Origin: Granulicella sp. L56
Lineage (GTDB): Bacteria > Acidobacteriota > Terriglobia > Terriglobales > Acidobacteriaceae
Assembly (NCBI RefSeq): GCF_009765835.1
Contig: NZ_LMUS01000001.1
Span: 920,198 to 984,197, forward strand
Reading direction: 5' to 3'
Length of the DNA: 64,000 bases
Positions 8,350 to 18,091 of this stretch are shown in pieces. A program made the position numbers and the translations under genes. Each line of letters starts with the position of its first letter. Within the stretch, counting starts at the first letter, position 1. The notes under the pieces are model-generated. The model made no database searches, was not told the origin of the DNA, and saw only the letters and a program-made list of their open reading frames with translations.

Positions 8350-8413
8350 AGAAATCGAAATAGACTCCATTGAAACGATCGGATTTCGGGACATTACCCG
8401 ACGCTGACGCCAT

Positions 8414-9799
8414 TTACTGAGCAGCCATGGCAATACACTCTTCCAGGATATCGAGTGCCACATCGGTCTCTTCTTGTTTGACGATGAGCGGTGGGCAAAG
8501 CCTGATCGTTGTTTCTCCACAACCAAGCAGCAATAGTCCACGCTCGAACGCCAATTCGACAATCCGATCTCTCACTGGCCCAACCGGCGTACGCGATTGC
8601 TTGTCCTTTACGATCTCGATGCCGATCATCAGCCCGCGGCCGCGTACATCACCGACAATCTCATGCTTGTTTACCCATGTTCTCAATCGCGTTAGGGCTT
8701 CCGCGCCGACCGAAGCGGCATTAGACATCGCTTCGCGTTCGATAATATCCATCGTCGCTAGCGCCGCAGCCAGACAGAGTGGATTGCCGCCGAACGTGCT
8801 CGCATGAGAACCGGGCACCCAGTCCATAATCTCCGCCTTCGACATGCAGATACCGAGCGGCATCCCCGACGCAATTCCCTTTGCAATGCAAACGATATCC
8901 GGTTGGACACCTGAATGCTCGATCGCCCACCACTTGCCCGTCCTGCCCGCGCCCGACTGAATCTCATCGACGACCATGAGAATGCCATGTCGATCGCAGA
9001 TGCGACGAATTTCGTGAAGAAAGATATCTGGCGGCACGACGTATCCTCCCTCACCTTGAATCGGTTCTACGAAGATCGCCGCAACCTCTTCTGGTGGCAG
9101 CGTGGTCTTGAATAACTTCTCCTCGATAAACCTTGCGCAGCCAAGCCCAAACTCCTCCTCCGCTTGTGGGCCGCCGCTGCATCCCCGATATGCATAGGGA
9201 TAGCGAACGTGCGTGACTCCGGGAACGAACGGGGCAAAACGGCGCTTCTGTTGTGGCTTGGACGCCGTTAGTGAAAGCGCGCCCATCGTTCGCCCATGAA
9301 AGCTTCCGAAGAAACTGATGATGTTCTGCCGCCCGGTATGGTAGCGGGCTAGTTTCATCGCGCACTCGACTGCCTCTGCGCCCGAGTTACCATAGTAGAA
9401 ACGATGCGGTCCCGGCATGGGCGCGATGGCGGAAAGCCTCTGCGCAACCTTCGGCATCAGGTCGTAGTAAAAATCCGTGCCCGACATGTGGATCAACTCC
9501 GCGGCCTGATCCTGGATCGCCTTAACCACCTCGGGGTGGCAATGGCCGGTCGAGTTCACCGCGATGCCGGCGGTGAAGTCAAGAAACTCATTTCCATCAA
9601 CATCCTCAATCCTGCAGCCTCGTCCCCGCTTTACAGCAAGGGGGTAGCCTCGGGTATAGCTTGGCGAGAGCAGGCGATTGTCGTCAACAATGATCTTTTG
9701 TGCATTGGGTCCCGGTAGAGAGGTAGTGAGTTTCGGACCGAACCTGGCATGGGTCTCAGCAGTCGCAGTGCGTAGATTCTCTTGCGTCGAGCTATTCAT
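8414..9799 (-). CDS. Class III PLP-dependent aminotransferase (omega-amino acid, candidate lysine aminotransferase)
   Basis: A 461-residue fold-type I PLP enzyme. Visible landmarks are GNSGAEA (138-144), which binds the PLP phosphate, SFHGRTMGAL (166-175), the PLP-nitrogen Asp278 in VVDEIQSG, and Schiff-base Lys307 in IAKGIASGMPLG. The N-terminal pattern LSPSYTRGYPLAVKRGRGCRIEDVDG resembles archaeal GABA/ornithine/lysine omega-aminotransferases and the related amino-acid racemases. The start at 9799 follows GAAGGAG by about 7 bases. It lies close to genes for a 2-aminoadipate-semialdehyde dehydrogenase and a 2-oxoadipate decarboxylase. The favoured role is therefore lysine 6-aminotransferase or 2-aminoadipate aminotransferase. 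GABA or 5-aminovalerate transamination, or racemisation, cannot be excluded. Confidence 0.85.
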   Translation of the reverse strand: MNSSTQENLRTATAETHARFGPKLTTSLPGPNAQKIIVDDNRLLSPSYTRGYPLAVKRGRGCRIEDVDGNEFLDFTAGIAVNSTGHCHPEVVKAIQDQAAELIHMSGTDFYYDLMPKVAQRLSAIAPMPGPHRFYYGNSGAEAVECAMKLARYHTGRQNIISFFGSFHGRTMGALSLTASKPQQKRRFAPFVPGVTHVRYPYAYRGCSGGPQAEEEFGLGCARFIEEKLFKTTLPPEEVAAIFVEPIQGEGGYVVPPDIFLHEIRRICDRHGILMVVDEIQSGAGRTGKWWAIEHSGVQPDIVCIAKGIASGMPLGICMSKAEIMDWVPGSHASTFGGNPLCLAAALATMDIIEREAMSNAASVGAEALTRLRTWVNKHEIVGDVRGRGLMIGIEIVKDKQSRTPVGPVRDRIVELAFERGLLLLGCGETTIRLCPPLIVKQEETDVALDILEECIAMAAQ

Positions 9800-10171
9800 G
9801 GGAATTCTCCTTCGGTCAGCGGTGCAGTCCGTGGTTCGTGCCCCATCGCAGTCACGGCTTTTCTTCGTATGGAGAAAGGCGCTTCCGCCGAACAGGGCCA
9901 ACACATTCACGCAAGGAGACGTCTGCTAATCACCGGAAAAGAGATTGGGCCTGTTGCTGCTTGGAAGAACATGAAAAGGCGTGTGCGCTCTCTGGAGCGT
10001 GTCGGAACGGCGTTGAAGAATCGAAGCATTCCAATTCCTCAATGAGACGGCTACCGGGATATTCGCTATCATCACTCGCATCATCCCTCCCATTCGTACG
10101 CCGACTCATCATACCGGCATTCATTGGATGCCGTCTTCCATGTTCAAAGCGCTAACTGAACGTTCCCATTC
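9800..10171. other. Intergenic region, no gene seen
   Basis: About 370 bp between two minus-strand genes. It holds the promoter and ribosome-binding region of the aminotransferase and the 3' end of the receptor transcript. A weak GGCAT/ATGCC inverted repeat lies near 10112-10130. Nothing else is evident. Confidence 0.5.
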
Positions 10172-13100
10172 CTAGAATTCAAAGCGCGCATAAAACTGTG
10201 CCAGGCGAGGATTCGTGAGTGCAGTCGTAGCAGTCCCAAAGCCATTGGAATTGTCAATCCTCGCAGAGACCGAATGCGCATCGAAGCGCACACTATTGGT
10301 CACGTTGAACACTTCCACGCCAGCCTTCACTTGCATGCTGGCCTTAAGAGGAAACGTCTTTCCCAGTCCGGCATCTTCTTCAAAATACCCATCGCCTCGC
10401 AGGACGTTTCTCGATCCCGACTCGCCCGGCAGCGCAAAGTCGAAAGCGGCAAAGACTGCGGTGGGATCTGCAAACTGCTGATTCAGTTTTCCGCGGCCCT
10501 TCGGAATCTTGGCGACCTGCGTCGCAAGGCCTTGGATGTCGTAGTTGGTCGGAAAATTATTTCCATTGTTCACAGAGAACGGGAAGCCGCTGGTCCAGCG
10601 AACGATTCCGGTAGTCTGCCATCCGCCGATCAATTCATCCGCAAATTTTCCGATCGAAGACGCGAATCGCTTGCCCCGGCCAAACGGCAGGTCCCAGATG
10701 TAGTTCGTGTTGAGTTGGTGCCGCAAATCGTAGTCCGAGGGGCCATAAAGTTGATCAGGCTGCCATGTATTAAAGATCTGCGCGTTGTTGACACCACCCG
10801 AGGAGCCTAGCCGTTCTGCCTGCGAGGTCGCATCCAGAGACTTCGAGAAGGTGTAGTTGAAATCGGCCTGCAATCCAAGGCCGAACCGTTGGCGATAGAC
10901 AACCTCAAGCGCGTTGTAGTTCGAGTTGCCGATCGATCTCCATGCATAGAGCGCGGAAAACTGGTCGTGGTAGAAACGGTTGGAGGGATAGAGCTGGTTG
11001 GGATTGATCCCTGCACCGGTAGTCGTGTCCGGCATGTCCAGCGCATACAGCGCGTTGGCTTCGTTGTAGAGATTCTGCTGGTAAAGCTGATAGATATTCT
11101 GTGTAGCAGTAAATCCGGGGCCAAATCCAATGTCTTGTCCACCCAACGCACCAAACAGAGTTTCCCAGTAGGCAATGGGCTGCACCGTTGACACATCGAC
11201 ACCGTTGCCTCCGTTTTGACGGGCAAGCAGTGACATCTGTTTCGCAGCAGCAAAGTAAGTCGTCCCTGCGGCTGCCAGATTGGTAGGCATCGCTACGTCT
11301 TCCTGTTCCAACAGACGATGCGCGAAGCGCCCCACATATGTCACCTCCAGCGAGGAGCCATTGCGGATCTCACGAGCAATCGAAAAGTCGACTACATGCG
11401 CATAAGGGGTCTTGACGGCGGAGTCTTGCGACCAGTAAATCGCACCACTCGTCGGTCCACTTCTCACGGGAATACCGGGGAATCCAACAGCAGGCGCTGG
11501 TGGCAACAAGCTCTGTGGAACGCTATTAACACTGGTAAAGCGTGGCGCCGTACCGGCCTTCAACGCACCAGCGCTGGTCTGCAGCGTCGTGGAGAGGCCA
11601 AACGATCCTTCGGTGTCGAAGTTGTTTACGATCGCCGCTCCAAAATGGTCGTACACCAGAGAATAGCCTGCACGAATGCTGGTCTGCCCCTCGCCCAACA
11701 GTTTTTTCAGAAAGCCCGAGTCTGGTGTTGGCGAATAAGCCACGGCAATGCGCGGTCCAAGATTTCCTTTCTCCGGCGTCCAATAATCCGGCTTACCGTT
11801 GTAGCGCCCGTTGATAGGGAAACCAAGTTCACCCGCCCCGCTGGCCGACTGACCCGATGCCGCCAGTTGCGCGCTTTGATTAACAAACTTGGTCAGCGAA
11901 AACGCGCCGGGCGCGCACTCATTGCCAACGATCTGGCATACTCCCACCTGCGTTCCACTCGTCTCCGCAGGTACCTGAAGATAGGAGTAACGCAATCCAT
12001 AGGTGATGCTCAGGTCTTTCAGCGCCTTCCATGTGTCCTGCGCATAAAGCTCATACTCATTCCAGCGATAGTCACGGCTCACAGGAGCACCGACAGGCAG
12101 CGTCGTTCCGTTTTTTGTGCTGTTGTACGTTATATTTCCGACGTTAATAATTCCAACAGCCGCCATCACCGCGCTGTTGTAATTTGTTTTGGAACCAGCC
12201 ACCTCGGGATAACCATAGGTGCCGGGATCAAAAGCTCCGCCACTACCAGCTATCGTTCCGGGGTTGAGGTATTGATACGTCCCCGTCGCATTGGAATACG
12301 AAAGTGCATTGCTCGAGCTCCGGTCATCGATGAAGCGGATGTTCGTTCCAAACGCCAGATTGTGGTTATGCTTCGTCCACGAGAGGTTGTCCGTCAGGTT
12401 GTACACCGGTGCAATGGTGTAGTTAGAGTCCGTGGTGGCCTGTAGCGGGCTGAGCTCCTGTAGCGTCACATAGGGGCCAGATAAAAGACCGGCGTTGCTC
12501 AGTCCCTGCCGGGTGAGACCAAACGCAAGATTATTGACCAGGTTGCTTGTGAGCAAGACCGTATAGCCCGCTGCGAACCCTTTGCTGTTCGTCAATAGCG
12601 TGTTACTTCCCGGCTGTCCCGGAAACTGAGGTCCTCCTGGCTCGTGGTCATTCTGCAGATTGCCGCGCCAGAAAATTGTATGCTTCCCGCTACCCGTGAT
12701 GTCCCAGTCGAGTCGTCCGGTATAGGCGTTATAGCTGCGCTGTGTGTTGTAGGAGAAGCTGTAGCCTTCGGTATTGAGCCCATCCCCTTGCGACGGGAGA
12801 TTCCCGTTGGGGTAGGTATTCATGAGCGCGAGAACGGCTGCATTCACTCCGATTCCCTGCGGGTCCATGCTTTGAAGATCGGCGGGCGTGAGTGTAGTCA
12901 CGCCATTGGCAGAAAGATATTGCAGATTACCCGTCCGAAAGCTCGGAGTCGGAACGATGTCAGTATTAGAGGTAAAGCCTTGCGTGTCTCGACGACCCTC
13001 GTAGTTGAGGAAGAAGAACGCTGTGTTCTTCTTAATCGGTCCACCCACGGAAGCACCAAAGACATTGCGAATCAGCTTGAGGGGAACATTAGGCAGCCCT

Positions 13101-13963
13101 TCGGTAGCTTGCGTCTGCTTATTGAAGAAATCATTCGCATGAAACAGATTATTGCGGTTGTAAGCGTAGACGACACCATGCAGTGAGTTCGTTCCGCTCT
13201 TGGTGACCAGGGATATCTGCGCGCCCGAGGAACGCCCCTCTTCAGCATTCGGATTACTCGTCGTCACGCGAAACTCGGCAATGGCATCCTGCGACACGCG
13301 CAGCACGCTGGTAAAAGCATAACCATTGTTGATGTCGTTGACGTCAATGCCGTCCAGTGTAATGTTGGCCTGGTCAGATCGTCCGCCATTTGTAGAACCG
13401 CTGCGCGAGTCGGTGCTAGTATTTCCGTTCGACTGCGTACCGGTGTCAGTGTCGGTGCGGCCCAGAAATGTAACCCCAGGCTGAAGACTCAGCAAGTCGG
13501 GGACGTTCCTGGCCTCGCTCGGAAGATTTTCAATCTGCTGACCAGTGAACGCATTGCCCAGCGTGGCGTCGGTCGTATTCAAAACCGGCTGGATGGCGGC
13601 ACTTACTGTGACATCCGAGGTAACGGTCGCGACGGCAAGGGAAACATTGATCGTCGCAGGTTGACTTACCAGAAGATCGATCGCGGTCTGTTTCGCTGTA
13701 GCGAATCCCTGCGAAACGACCGTCAATTCATAGCGCCCAGGAGCAACCTGCGAGAACTGGTATTCGCCATTTTTATTCGTCGTGGCCTCGCGAACTGTCG
13801 TCGTCGAGGTGCGCGTGAGCTTGATACTTGCTCCGGCAATCGACGCGCCACCTGCGTCTGTTACGTGCCCACCCAAAGACGTCGTTGCCTGGCTCCAGGC
13901 TAGGTTATGACCAAGGAGAAACAGACTACAAAAGGAAGTCAGTACGAGAAGCCTTAATCGCAT
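10172..13963 (-). CDS. Oar-type TonB-dependent receptor with carboxypeptidase-regulatory-like domain
   Basis: A 1263-residue outer-membrane protein. The signal peptide covers about residues 1-25 (LLVLTSFCSLFLLGHNLAWS). A CarboxypepD_reg-like beta-sandwich follows (LGGHVTDAGGASIAGASIKL, about 30-110), then a plug domain (NLPSEARNVPDLLSLQPGV, about 145-250) and a long beta-barrel ending in a C-terminal Phe (YARFEF), the OMP assembly signal. It has no SusD partner, as is usual for acidobacterial Oar-like receptors. It sits between the aminotransferase and the LysR gene of the lysine/oxoadipate island, so uptake of peptides or amino-acid oligomers is a reasonable but unproven role. GAGGG precedes the ATG. 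Confidence 0.9.
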   Translation of the reverse strand: MRLRLLVLTSFCSLFLLGHNLAWSQATTSLGGHVTDAGGASIAGASIKLTRTSTTTVREATTNKNGEYQFSQVAPGRYELTVVSQGFATAKQTAIDLLVSQPATINVSLAVATVTSDVTVSAAIQPVLNTTDATLGNAFTGQQIENLPSEARNVPDLLSLQPGVTFLGRTDTDTGTQSNGNTSTDSRSGSTNGGRSDQANITLDGIDVNDINNGYAFTSVLRVSQDAIAEFRVTTSNPNAEEGRSSGAQISLVTKSGTNSLHGVVYAYNRNNLFHANDFFNKQTQATEGLPNVPLKLIRNVFGASVGGPIKKNTAFFFLNYEGRRDTQGFTSNTDIVPTPSFRTGNLQYLSANGVTTLTPADLQSMDPQGIGVNAAVLALMNTYPNGNLPSQGDGLNTEGYSFSYNTQRSYNAYTGRLDWDITGSGKHTIFWRGNLQNDHEPGGPQFPGQPGSNTLLTNSKGFAAGYTVLLTSNLVNNLAFGLTRQGLSNAGLLSGPYVTLQELSPLQATTDSNYTIAPVYNLTDNLSWTKHNHNLAFGTNIRFIDDRSSSNALSYSNATGTYQYLNPGTIAGSGGAFDPGTYGYPEVAGSKTNYNSAVMAAVGIINVGNITYNSTKNGTTLPVGAPVSRDYRWNEYELYAQDTWKALKDLSITYGLRYSYLQVPAETSGTQVGVCQIVGNECAPGAFSLTKFVNQSAQLAASGQSASGAGELGFPINGRYNGKPDYWTPEKGNLGPRIAVAYSPTPDSGFLKKLLGEGQTSIRAGYSLVYDHFGAAIVNNFDTEGSFGLSTTLQTSAGALKAGTAPRFTSVNSVPQSLLPPAPAVGFPGIPVRSGPTSGAIYWSQDSAVKTPYAHVVDFSIAREIRNGSSLEVTYVGRFAHRLLEQEDVAMPTNLAAAGTTYFAAAKQMSLLARQNGGNGVDVSTVQPIAYWETLFGALGGQDIGFGPGFTATQNIYQLYQQNLYNEANALYALDMPDTTTGAGINPNQLYPSNRFYHDQFSALYAWRSIGNSNYNALEVVYRQRFGLGLQADFNYTFSKSLDATSQAERLGSSGGVNNAQIFNTWQPDQLYGPSDYDLRHQLNTNYIWDLPFGRGKRFASSIGKFADELIGGWQTTGIVRWTSGFPFSVNNGNNFPTNYDIQGLATQVAKIPKGRGKLNQQFADPTAVFAAFDFALPGESGSRNVLRGDGYFEEDAGLGKTFPLKASMQVKAGVEVFNVTNSVRFDAHSVSARIDNSNGFGTATTALTNPRLAQFYARFEF

Positions 13964-14175
13964 GCCGAGACCCTCTTCGAATTATTCTGGAAGTCAACAA
14001 AACATGGTGCCTAAGAACGCTCTGCAATCTCAACAAAAAGCGAAGCGCACTATCATTTGCTTTCCGTTACGAAATACGCTGCTGATGAAGTCAAACACTA
14101 GCATTCAAGACGCGATACTGGATATCAATGTTTTATCAATATCTCATGAATCTTTCTCATGACGACTGTCTTTTG

Positions 14176-15075
14176 TCATTTATTACCGATGCTTGCTTTC
14201 GCCTGACCGATGATCCATTGAGTGAAGGCAGCCGGCAGCATTGAGGAAGTCTTCGACTCAGGCACCACGAGATAGTAGGCATTTGCGCTTCGAATGGGAC
14301 GATCGAACAGCATAACTAGCTTTCCCGAAGCAAGTTCATCTTCGATGAGAAGCTTAGGCAACAGTGCCACCCCCAAATCACAGATTGCTGCTTGCGTGAC
14401 CATCGTGAACTGCTCAAATCGAGGTCCGCGAAGGGCATGTGGATTTTCCACCTCTGTCATTTGAAACCACTCCGTCCACGCTTCTGTACGAGTCGTCTGA
14501 TGCAATAAGACCGTGCGAATTAAATCAACCGGCTTTCTAATCCGTTGTGCTTCCTTCAATTTTGGACTGCAAACGGGCACTGTGACTTCGTCCACCAGAT
14601 GATGCGCCACCGTCCCCGGCCAATCGGGCAAGCCATAGTGGATTCCAGCATCAAACGGCTCCATTCCAAAATCGAATGGGACGAGTCGAGTGGCCAGATT
14701 GATCGTGACACCGGGATGCTTCTCAAGAAAATCGTTCAGCCTCGGCATGAGCCATCGAGTTGCAAACGTCGGCAAGACAGCCAGATTGAGAAGGTTCGTC
14801 TTTCCTCCGCATGCCATGATCCGGCTCGTGGCATCCTTCAGGCCGGACATCACTCTACTCACGTCATTCAGGTAGAGCTTCCCTGCGTCTGTGATGACAA
14901 CCCTCTGACGCACTCTTTCAAAGAGAGACACGTCGAGCAAAGATTCCAATTGGTGGATCTGGCGGCTTACTGCGCTCTGCGTCAGGCTCAGTTCTACTGA
15001 GGCCCGCGTTATGCTTCCGTGCCGTGCGACACTCTCGAACGCCTGGAGACATGAAATCGTTGGAAGTTCCGGCAT
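14176..15075 (-). CDS. LysR-family regulator, GcvA-like, probably of the hglS-amaB operon
   Basis: A 299-residue LTTR. It starts MPELPTISCLQAFESVARHG; the winged HTH includes GSITRASVELSLTQSAVSRQ (about 20-39) and QLESLLDVSLFERVRQRVVIT. The second half is the effector-binding domain of the GcvA/AmpR subgroup (AVLPTFATRWLMPRL). It is divergent from the DUF1338 gene with about 280 bp between start codons, the typical layout for an LTTR and its target. AGGTG precedes the ATG. A lysine-pathway intermediate such as 2-oxoadipate or aminoadipate is an inferred effector, from neighbours only. Confidence 0.88.
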   Translation of the reverse strand: MPELPTISCLQAFESVARHGSITRASVELSLTQSAVSRQIHQLESLLDVSLFERVRQRVVITDAGKLYLNDVSRVMSGLKDATSRIMACGGKTNLLNLAVLPTFATRWLMPRLNDFLEKHPGVTINLATRLVPFDFGMEPFDAGIHYGLPDWPGTVAHHLVDEVTVPVCSPKLKEAQRIRKPVDLIRTVLLHQTTRTEAWTEWFQMTEVENPHALRGPRFEQFTMVTQAAICDLGVALLPKLLIEDELASGKLVMLFDRPIRSANAYYLVVPESKTSSMLPAAFTQWIIGQAKASIGNK

Positions 15076-15357
15076 AAGTCACCTGCCCGTACAGTCATAC
15101 CTAATCGTCATGAACCGTCTGAGACTAAATCATTTTCATTCCTGAGTCACGATTATCTTGCCCTCCCTGAATAGAAGCAGTGCCCTAAAAAGGGCCCCTC
15201 TTTAAAGGGATCATGCTGAAACCTCATCAAGTGTTGAAAACATAGCATTTTACATTTCAAGCGGCCAGGACTACATATTGATGAATTGTTCGCTGCTTGA
15301 GGCATGCTCGCTGAACGAAGATGCGTACCTCTACGGCCAACATCTTGGAGACATACG

Positions 15358-16392
15358 ATGCCTAAACCTGGCGGCATTTTGCAGACGACTCTTGATAATT
15401 TAATTGGACCGAAGCGGACAGAACGTCTCTTTGACGTTCTTGTAGTAGATCCTGCATTCCTTGAGGATTCAGGGGCGCGAATTTCGAGATCAAAACTTGC
15501 GCAAGCTCTAAACATGCTCCTCTTTGAGGACCTGATAGAACGGGTTCCTGCAGCGAAGATTTACGTGGATCAAAGTCTTCGCAATGGAAAAACTATCCTT
15601 CACGATCATGGAGCGGTTCGCACGATCGCCATGGCAGGGATGGGGAACCTTCCGGCAGGACAAGAGGCCATCACACGGATACTGCGCCCACTTGGCTATG
15701 CGCTCCATGGAGTCTATCCGCTGGAGCGGCTGCGCATGACAGGCCGCTCCTACGCCCAGGTCGACTTTCCCGAGGAGATCGCGCAATTTTTTGTCAGCGA
15801 ACTTCATCCCGAACGATTCTCCGCCGAATTCCAAGCCGCTCTGAGCCGCATCGTGGCAACTTCGACCGATCCGCTGACTCAGGGCGCGCACAATCTTCTT
15901 GAAGAGTTGGAGGCTGCACGATCTTTAAGTCAGGATCAGGCTGTTGCTCTCTTGCCAGTTCTTGTCTCTTGCTTTGGCCGCCGGCACGGCGAGATTACTC
16001 TCGAAGACTATGAGAAATTGTTGGCTGAGTCCTCTGAGGCAGCGTGGATCGCTACGGAAGGCAATGCATTCAACCACGTTACCGACCGGGTCGAAGATGT
16101 GGATCAGCTCGCGGCCGAGCAGAAGGCACTTGGACAGCCTATGAAGGCTGCGGTGGAGACCTCTCAATCCAGCAGGGTGCGCCAGACTGCATTCCGCGCA
16201 GCCCTTGTGCCAAGAACATTTCGTGCGCCTAACGGTGGTTCCCTGGAGAAAGAAGTTCCCGGCTCTTTTCTGGAGTTCATCACGCGTCTCCCTCTGCCCG
16301 AGGACGACTCTGGTAAAAAAGGGTTGGACCTGAGCTTCGACAGCTCCAACGCACAGGCTATCTTTAAAATGACTTCCACCTCAAAGTCTTAG
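15358..16392 (+). CDS. hglS: DUF1338 2-oxoadipate dioxygenase/decarboxylase (HglS-like)
   Basis: A 344-residue protein of the YdcJ/HglS family. Characterised members are Fe(II)-dependent and convert 2-oxoadipate with O2 to 2-hydroxyglutarate and CO2 in lysine catabolism. Candidate metal ligands are His84 (LHDHGAVRT), His240 (GNAFNHVTDRV) and Glu306 (PGSFLEFITR), with Arg88 as the likely substrate-carboxylate contact. It is clearly shorter than the ~460-residue Pseudomonas enzyme and closer in size to plant and fungal homologues. The start at 15358 follows GGAG by 8 bases. It is divergent from a LysR gene and 166 bp upstream of an ALDH7 gene. The symbol rests on family membership, not on a tested reaction. 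Confidence 0.82.
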   Translation: MPKPGGILQTTLDNLIGPKRTERLFDVLVVDPAFLEDSGARISRSKLAQALNMLLFEDLIERVPAAKIYVDQSLRNGKTILHDHGAVRTIAMAGMGNLPAGQEAITRILRPLGYALHGVYPLERLRMTGRSYAQVDFPEEIAQFFVSELHPERFSAEFQAALSRIVATSTDPLTQGAHNLLEELEAARSLSQDQAVALLPVLVSCFGRRHGEITLEDYEKLLAESSEAAWIATEGNAFNHVTDRVEDVDQLAAEQKALGQPMKAAVETSQSSRVRQTAFRAALVPRTFRAPNGGSLEKEVPGSFLEFITRLPLPEDDSGKKGLDLSFDSSNAQAIFKMTSTSKS

Positions 16393-16558
16393 GCTCATAA
16401 GCCTCACAAGATATTGGAGCCTCGAAGCACCGCATCGAAGTTGCGTTCATAACAACGTCCACTTCGTCCCGGCGCGCCGATTACACTTGACTCAAGTGCT
16501 CTCACAAGTCGACCGCAGGACACGAGATCTTGCGGCACGCAGAAAGCTGGGATGCGAT

Positions 16559-18091
16559 ATGACTACCGACACTATCGTTCTAATTGAGCAGGAGACCCAC
16601 AATCTGCTGGCCTCGTTGGGCGTACCGGCCAGTGCATACTCCGGTGGAAGCCTCACTGTTTACACGCCAATCACTGGCGAAGTCATCGCGCAGGTTTCTA
16701 AAGCAAGTCCTGCTGCAGCAACTGAAGCAATCTCTGCCGCTCATACCGCTTTTATTGAGTGGCGAACCATCCCTGCACCCAAACGGGGAGAGTTGGTGCG
16801 GTTGCTGGGCGAGGAGTTGCGTGCGGCACTCCCCGCATTAGGCCGCCTTGTAACCATCGAGACTGGAAAGCTCCTCTCAGAGGGCTTCGGCGAAGTGCAG
16901 GAGATGATCGATATCTGTACTTTCGCAGCAGGGCTCTCGCGTCAACTCGCCGGACTTACCCTTCCATCAGAGCGCGCTCAACATCGCATGATGGAGACGT
17001 GGCACCCACTCGGTGTAGTGGGCATCATCTCCGCTTTCAACTTTCCCGTCGCCGTCTGGTCATGGAACGCCGCATTGGCACTCGTGTGCGGAGATGCCAT
17101 AGTGTGGAAGCCCTCGGAGAAGACTCCTCTCACGGCGCTCGCAGTGCAGGCACTCTTTGAGCGTGCCGCCGCAAAGTTCGGTGGAGTGCCGCACGGCCTC
17201 ACGACGCTTTTGATAGGAGATGCGGAGGTCGGGCAGCAGCTTGTGGACTCTCCGCTTGTTCCTCTGGTATCTGCGACAGGATCGACCGCAATGGGCCGAG
17301 CCGTTGCTCCACGACTTGCCGTACGTTTCGCGCGTGCAATCCTCGAGTTGGGTGGGAACAACGCAGCCATCGTTTGCCCCAGTGCAGACCTCGACCTTGC
17401 ACTTCGAGCTATCGCCTTCTCTGCCATCGGAACCGCCGGCCAGCGTTGCACAACGCTCCGCCGATTGATTGTCCACGAGTCAATCTATCCCACGCTGATC
17501 GCTCGTCTAAAAAAGGTGTACACCTCCATCGTCATCGGTGACCCACGCGAAACTGGAACATTGGTTGGGCCCCTTATCGACGAGCAATCATTCCTCGCTA
17601 TGCAAGCGGCACTCGATGGGGCACGCAGTCTGGGTGCGACGATCACCGGTGGAGAACGAGTCAAGTCGATCGGCGATTCTCAGGCTTTTTACGTTCGTCC
17701 CGCACTGGTCGAAATCTCCACTCAAGCAGAGGTCGTCAAGCGCGAGACTTTCGCACCCATTCTCTACGTCATGAAGTACAGCAACTTCGCCGATGCCCTT
17801 GCTCTGCATAACGACGTGCCGCAAGGCCTCTCCTCTTCCATCTTCACCATGAATCTGCGCGAGGCCGAACAGTTTCTCTCCGCCACCGGATCGGACTGCG
17901 GCATATCCAACGTCAACATCGGCACCTCCGGCGCTGAAATTGGCGGAGCATTTGGCGGAGAGAAAGAGACCGGTGGCGGCAGAGAATCAGGCTCCGATGC
18001 ATGGAAACAATATATGCGCCGCGCCACCAACACCATCAACTATGGAAGCGAACTGCCGCTCGCTCAAGGCGTGAGTTTTGAGATTGAATAA
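16559..18091 (+). CDS. amaB: ALDH7-family 2-aminoadipate semialdehyde / piperideine-6-carboxylate dehydrogenase
   Basis: A 510-residue NAD(P)-dependent aldehyde dehydrogenase. The cofactor region reads SAFNFPVAVWSWN (Asn161), with Lys184 in WKPSEKTP; general base is Glu263 in LELGGNN and nucleophile Cys297 in GQRCTTLRR. The segment RMMETWHPLGVVGIISAFNF and the C-terminal GAFGGEKETGGGRESGSDAW are characteristic of ALDH7A1/AmaB/Pcd enzymes, which oxidise aminoadipate semialdehyde to 2-aminoadipate. Met at 16559 is preferred to an upstream TTG (16487) because family similarity begins there. Its neighbour supplies the 2-oxoadipate step, so the two genes fit one lysine pathway. Confidence 0.88.
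   Translation: MTTDTIVLIEQETHNLLASLGVPASAYSGGSLTVYTPITGEVIAQVSKASPAAATEAISAAHTAFIEWRTIPAPKRGELVRLLGEELRAALPALGRLVTIETGKLLSEGFGEVQEMIDICTFAAGLSRQLAGLTLPSERAQHRMMETWHPLGVVGIISAFNFPVAVWSWNAALALVCGDAIVWKPSEKTPLTALAVQALFERAAAKFGGVPHGLTTLLIGDAEVGQQLVDSPLVPLVSATGSTAMGRAVAPRLAVRFARAILELGGNNAAIVCPSADLDLALRAIAFSAIGTAGQRCTTLRRLIVHESIYPTLIARLKKVYTSIVIGDPRETGTLVGPLIDEQSFLAMQAALDGARSLGATITGGERVKSIGDSQAFYVRPALVEISTQAEVVKRETFAPILYVMKYSNFADALALHNDVPQGLSSSIFTMNLREAEQFLSATGSDCGISNVNIGTSGAEIGGAFGGEKETGGGRESGSDAWKQYMRRATNTINYGSELPLAQGVSFEIE

Larger units (their letters stand above)
8084..8413. other. Intergenic region with two inverted repeats
   Basis: About 330 bp between the GH32 gene and the aminotransferase. 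It contains a REP-like palindrome (8219-8249) and a 13-bp inverted repeat (8305-8349). No gene was recognised. Confidence 0.6.
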
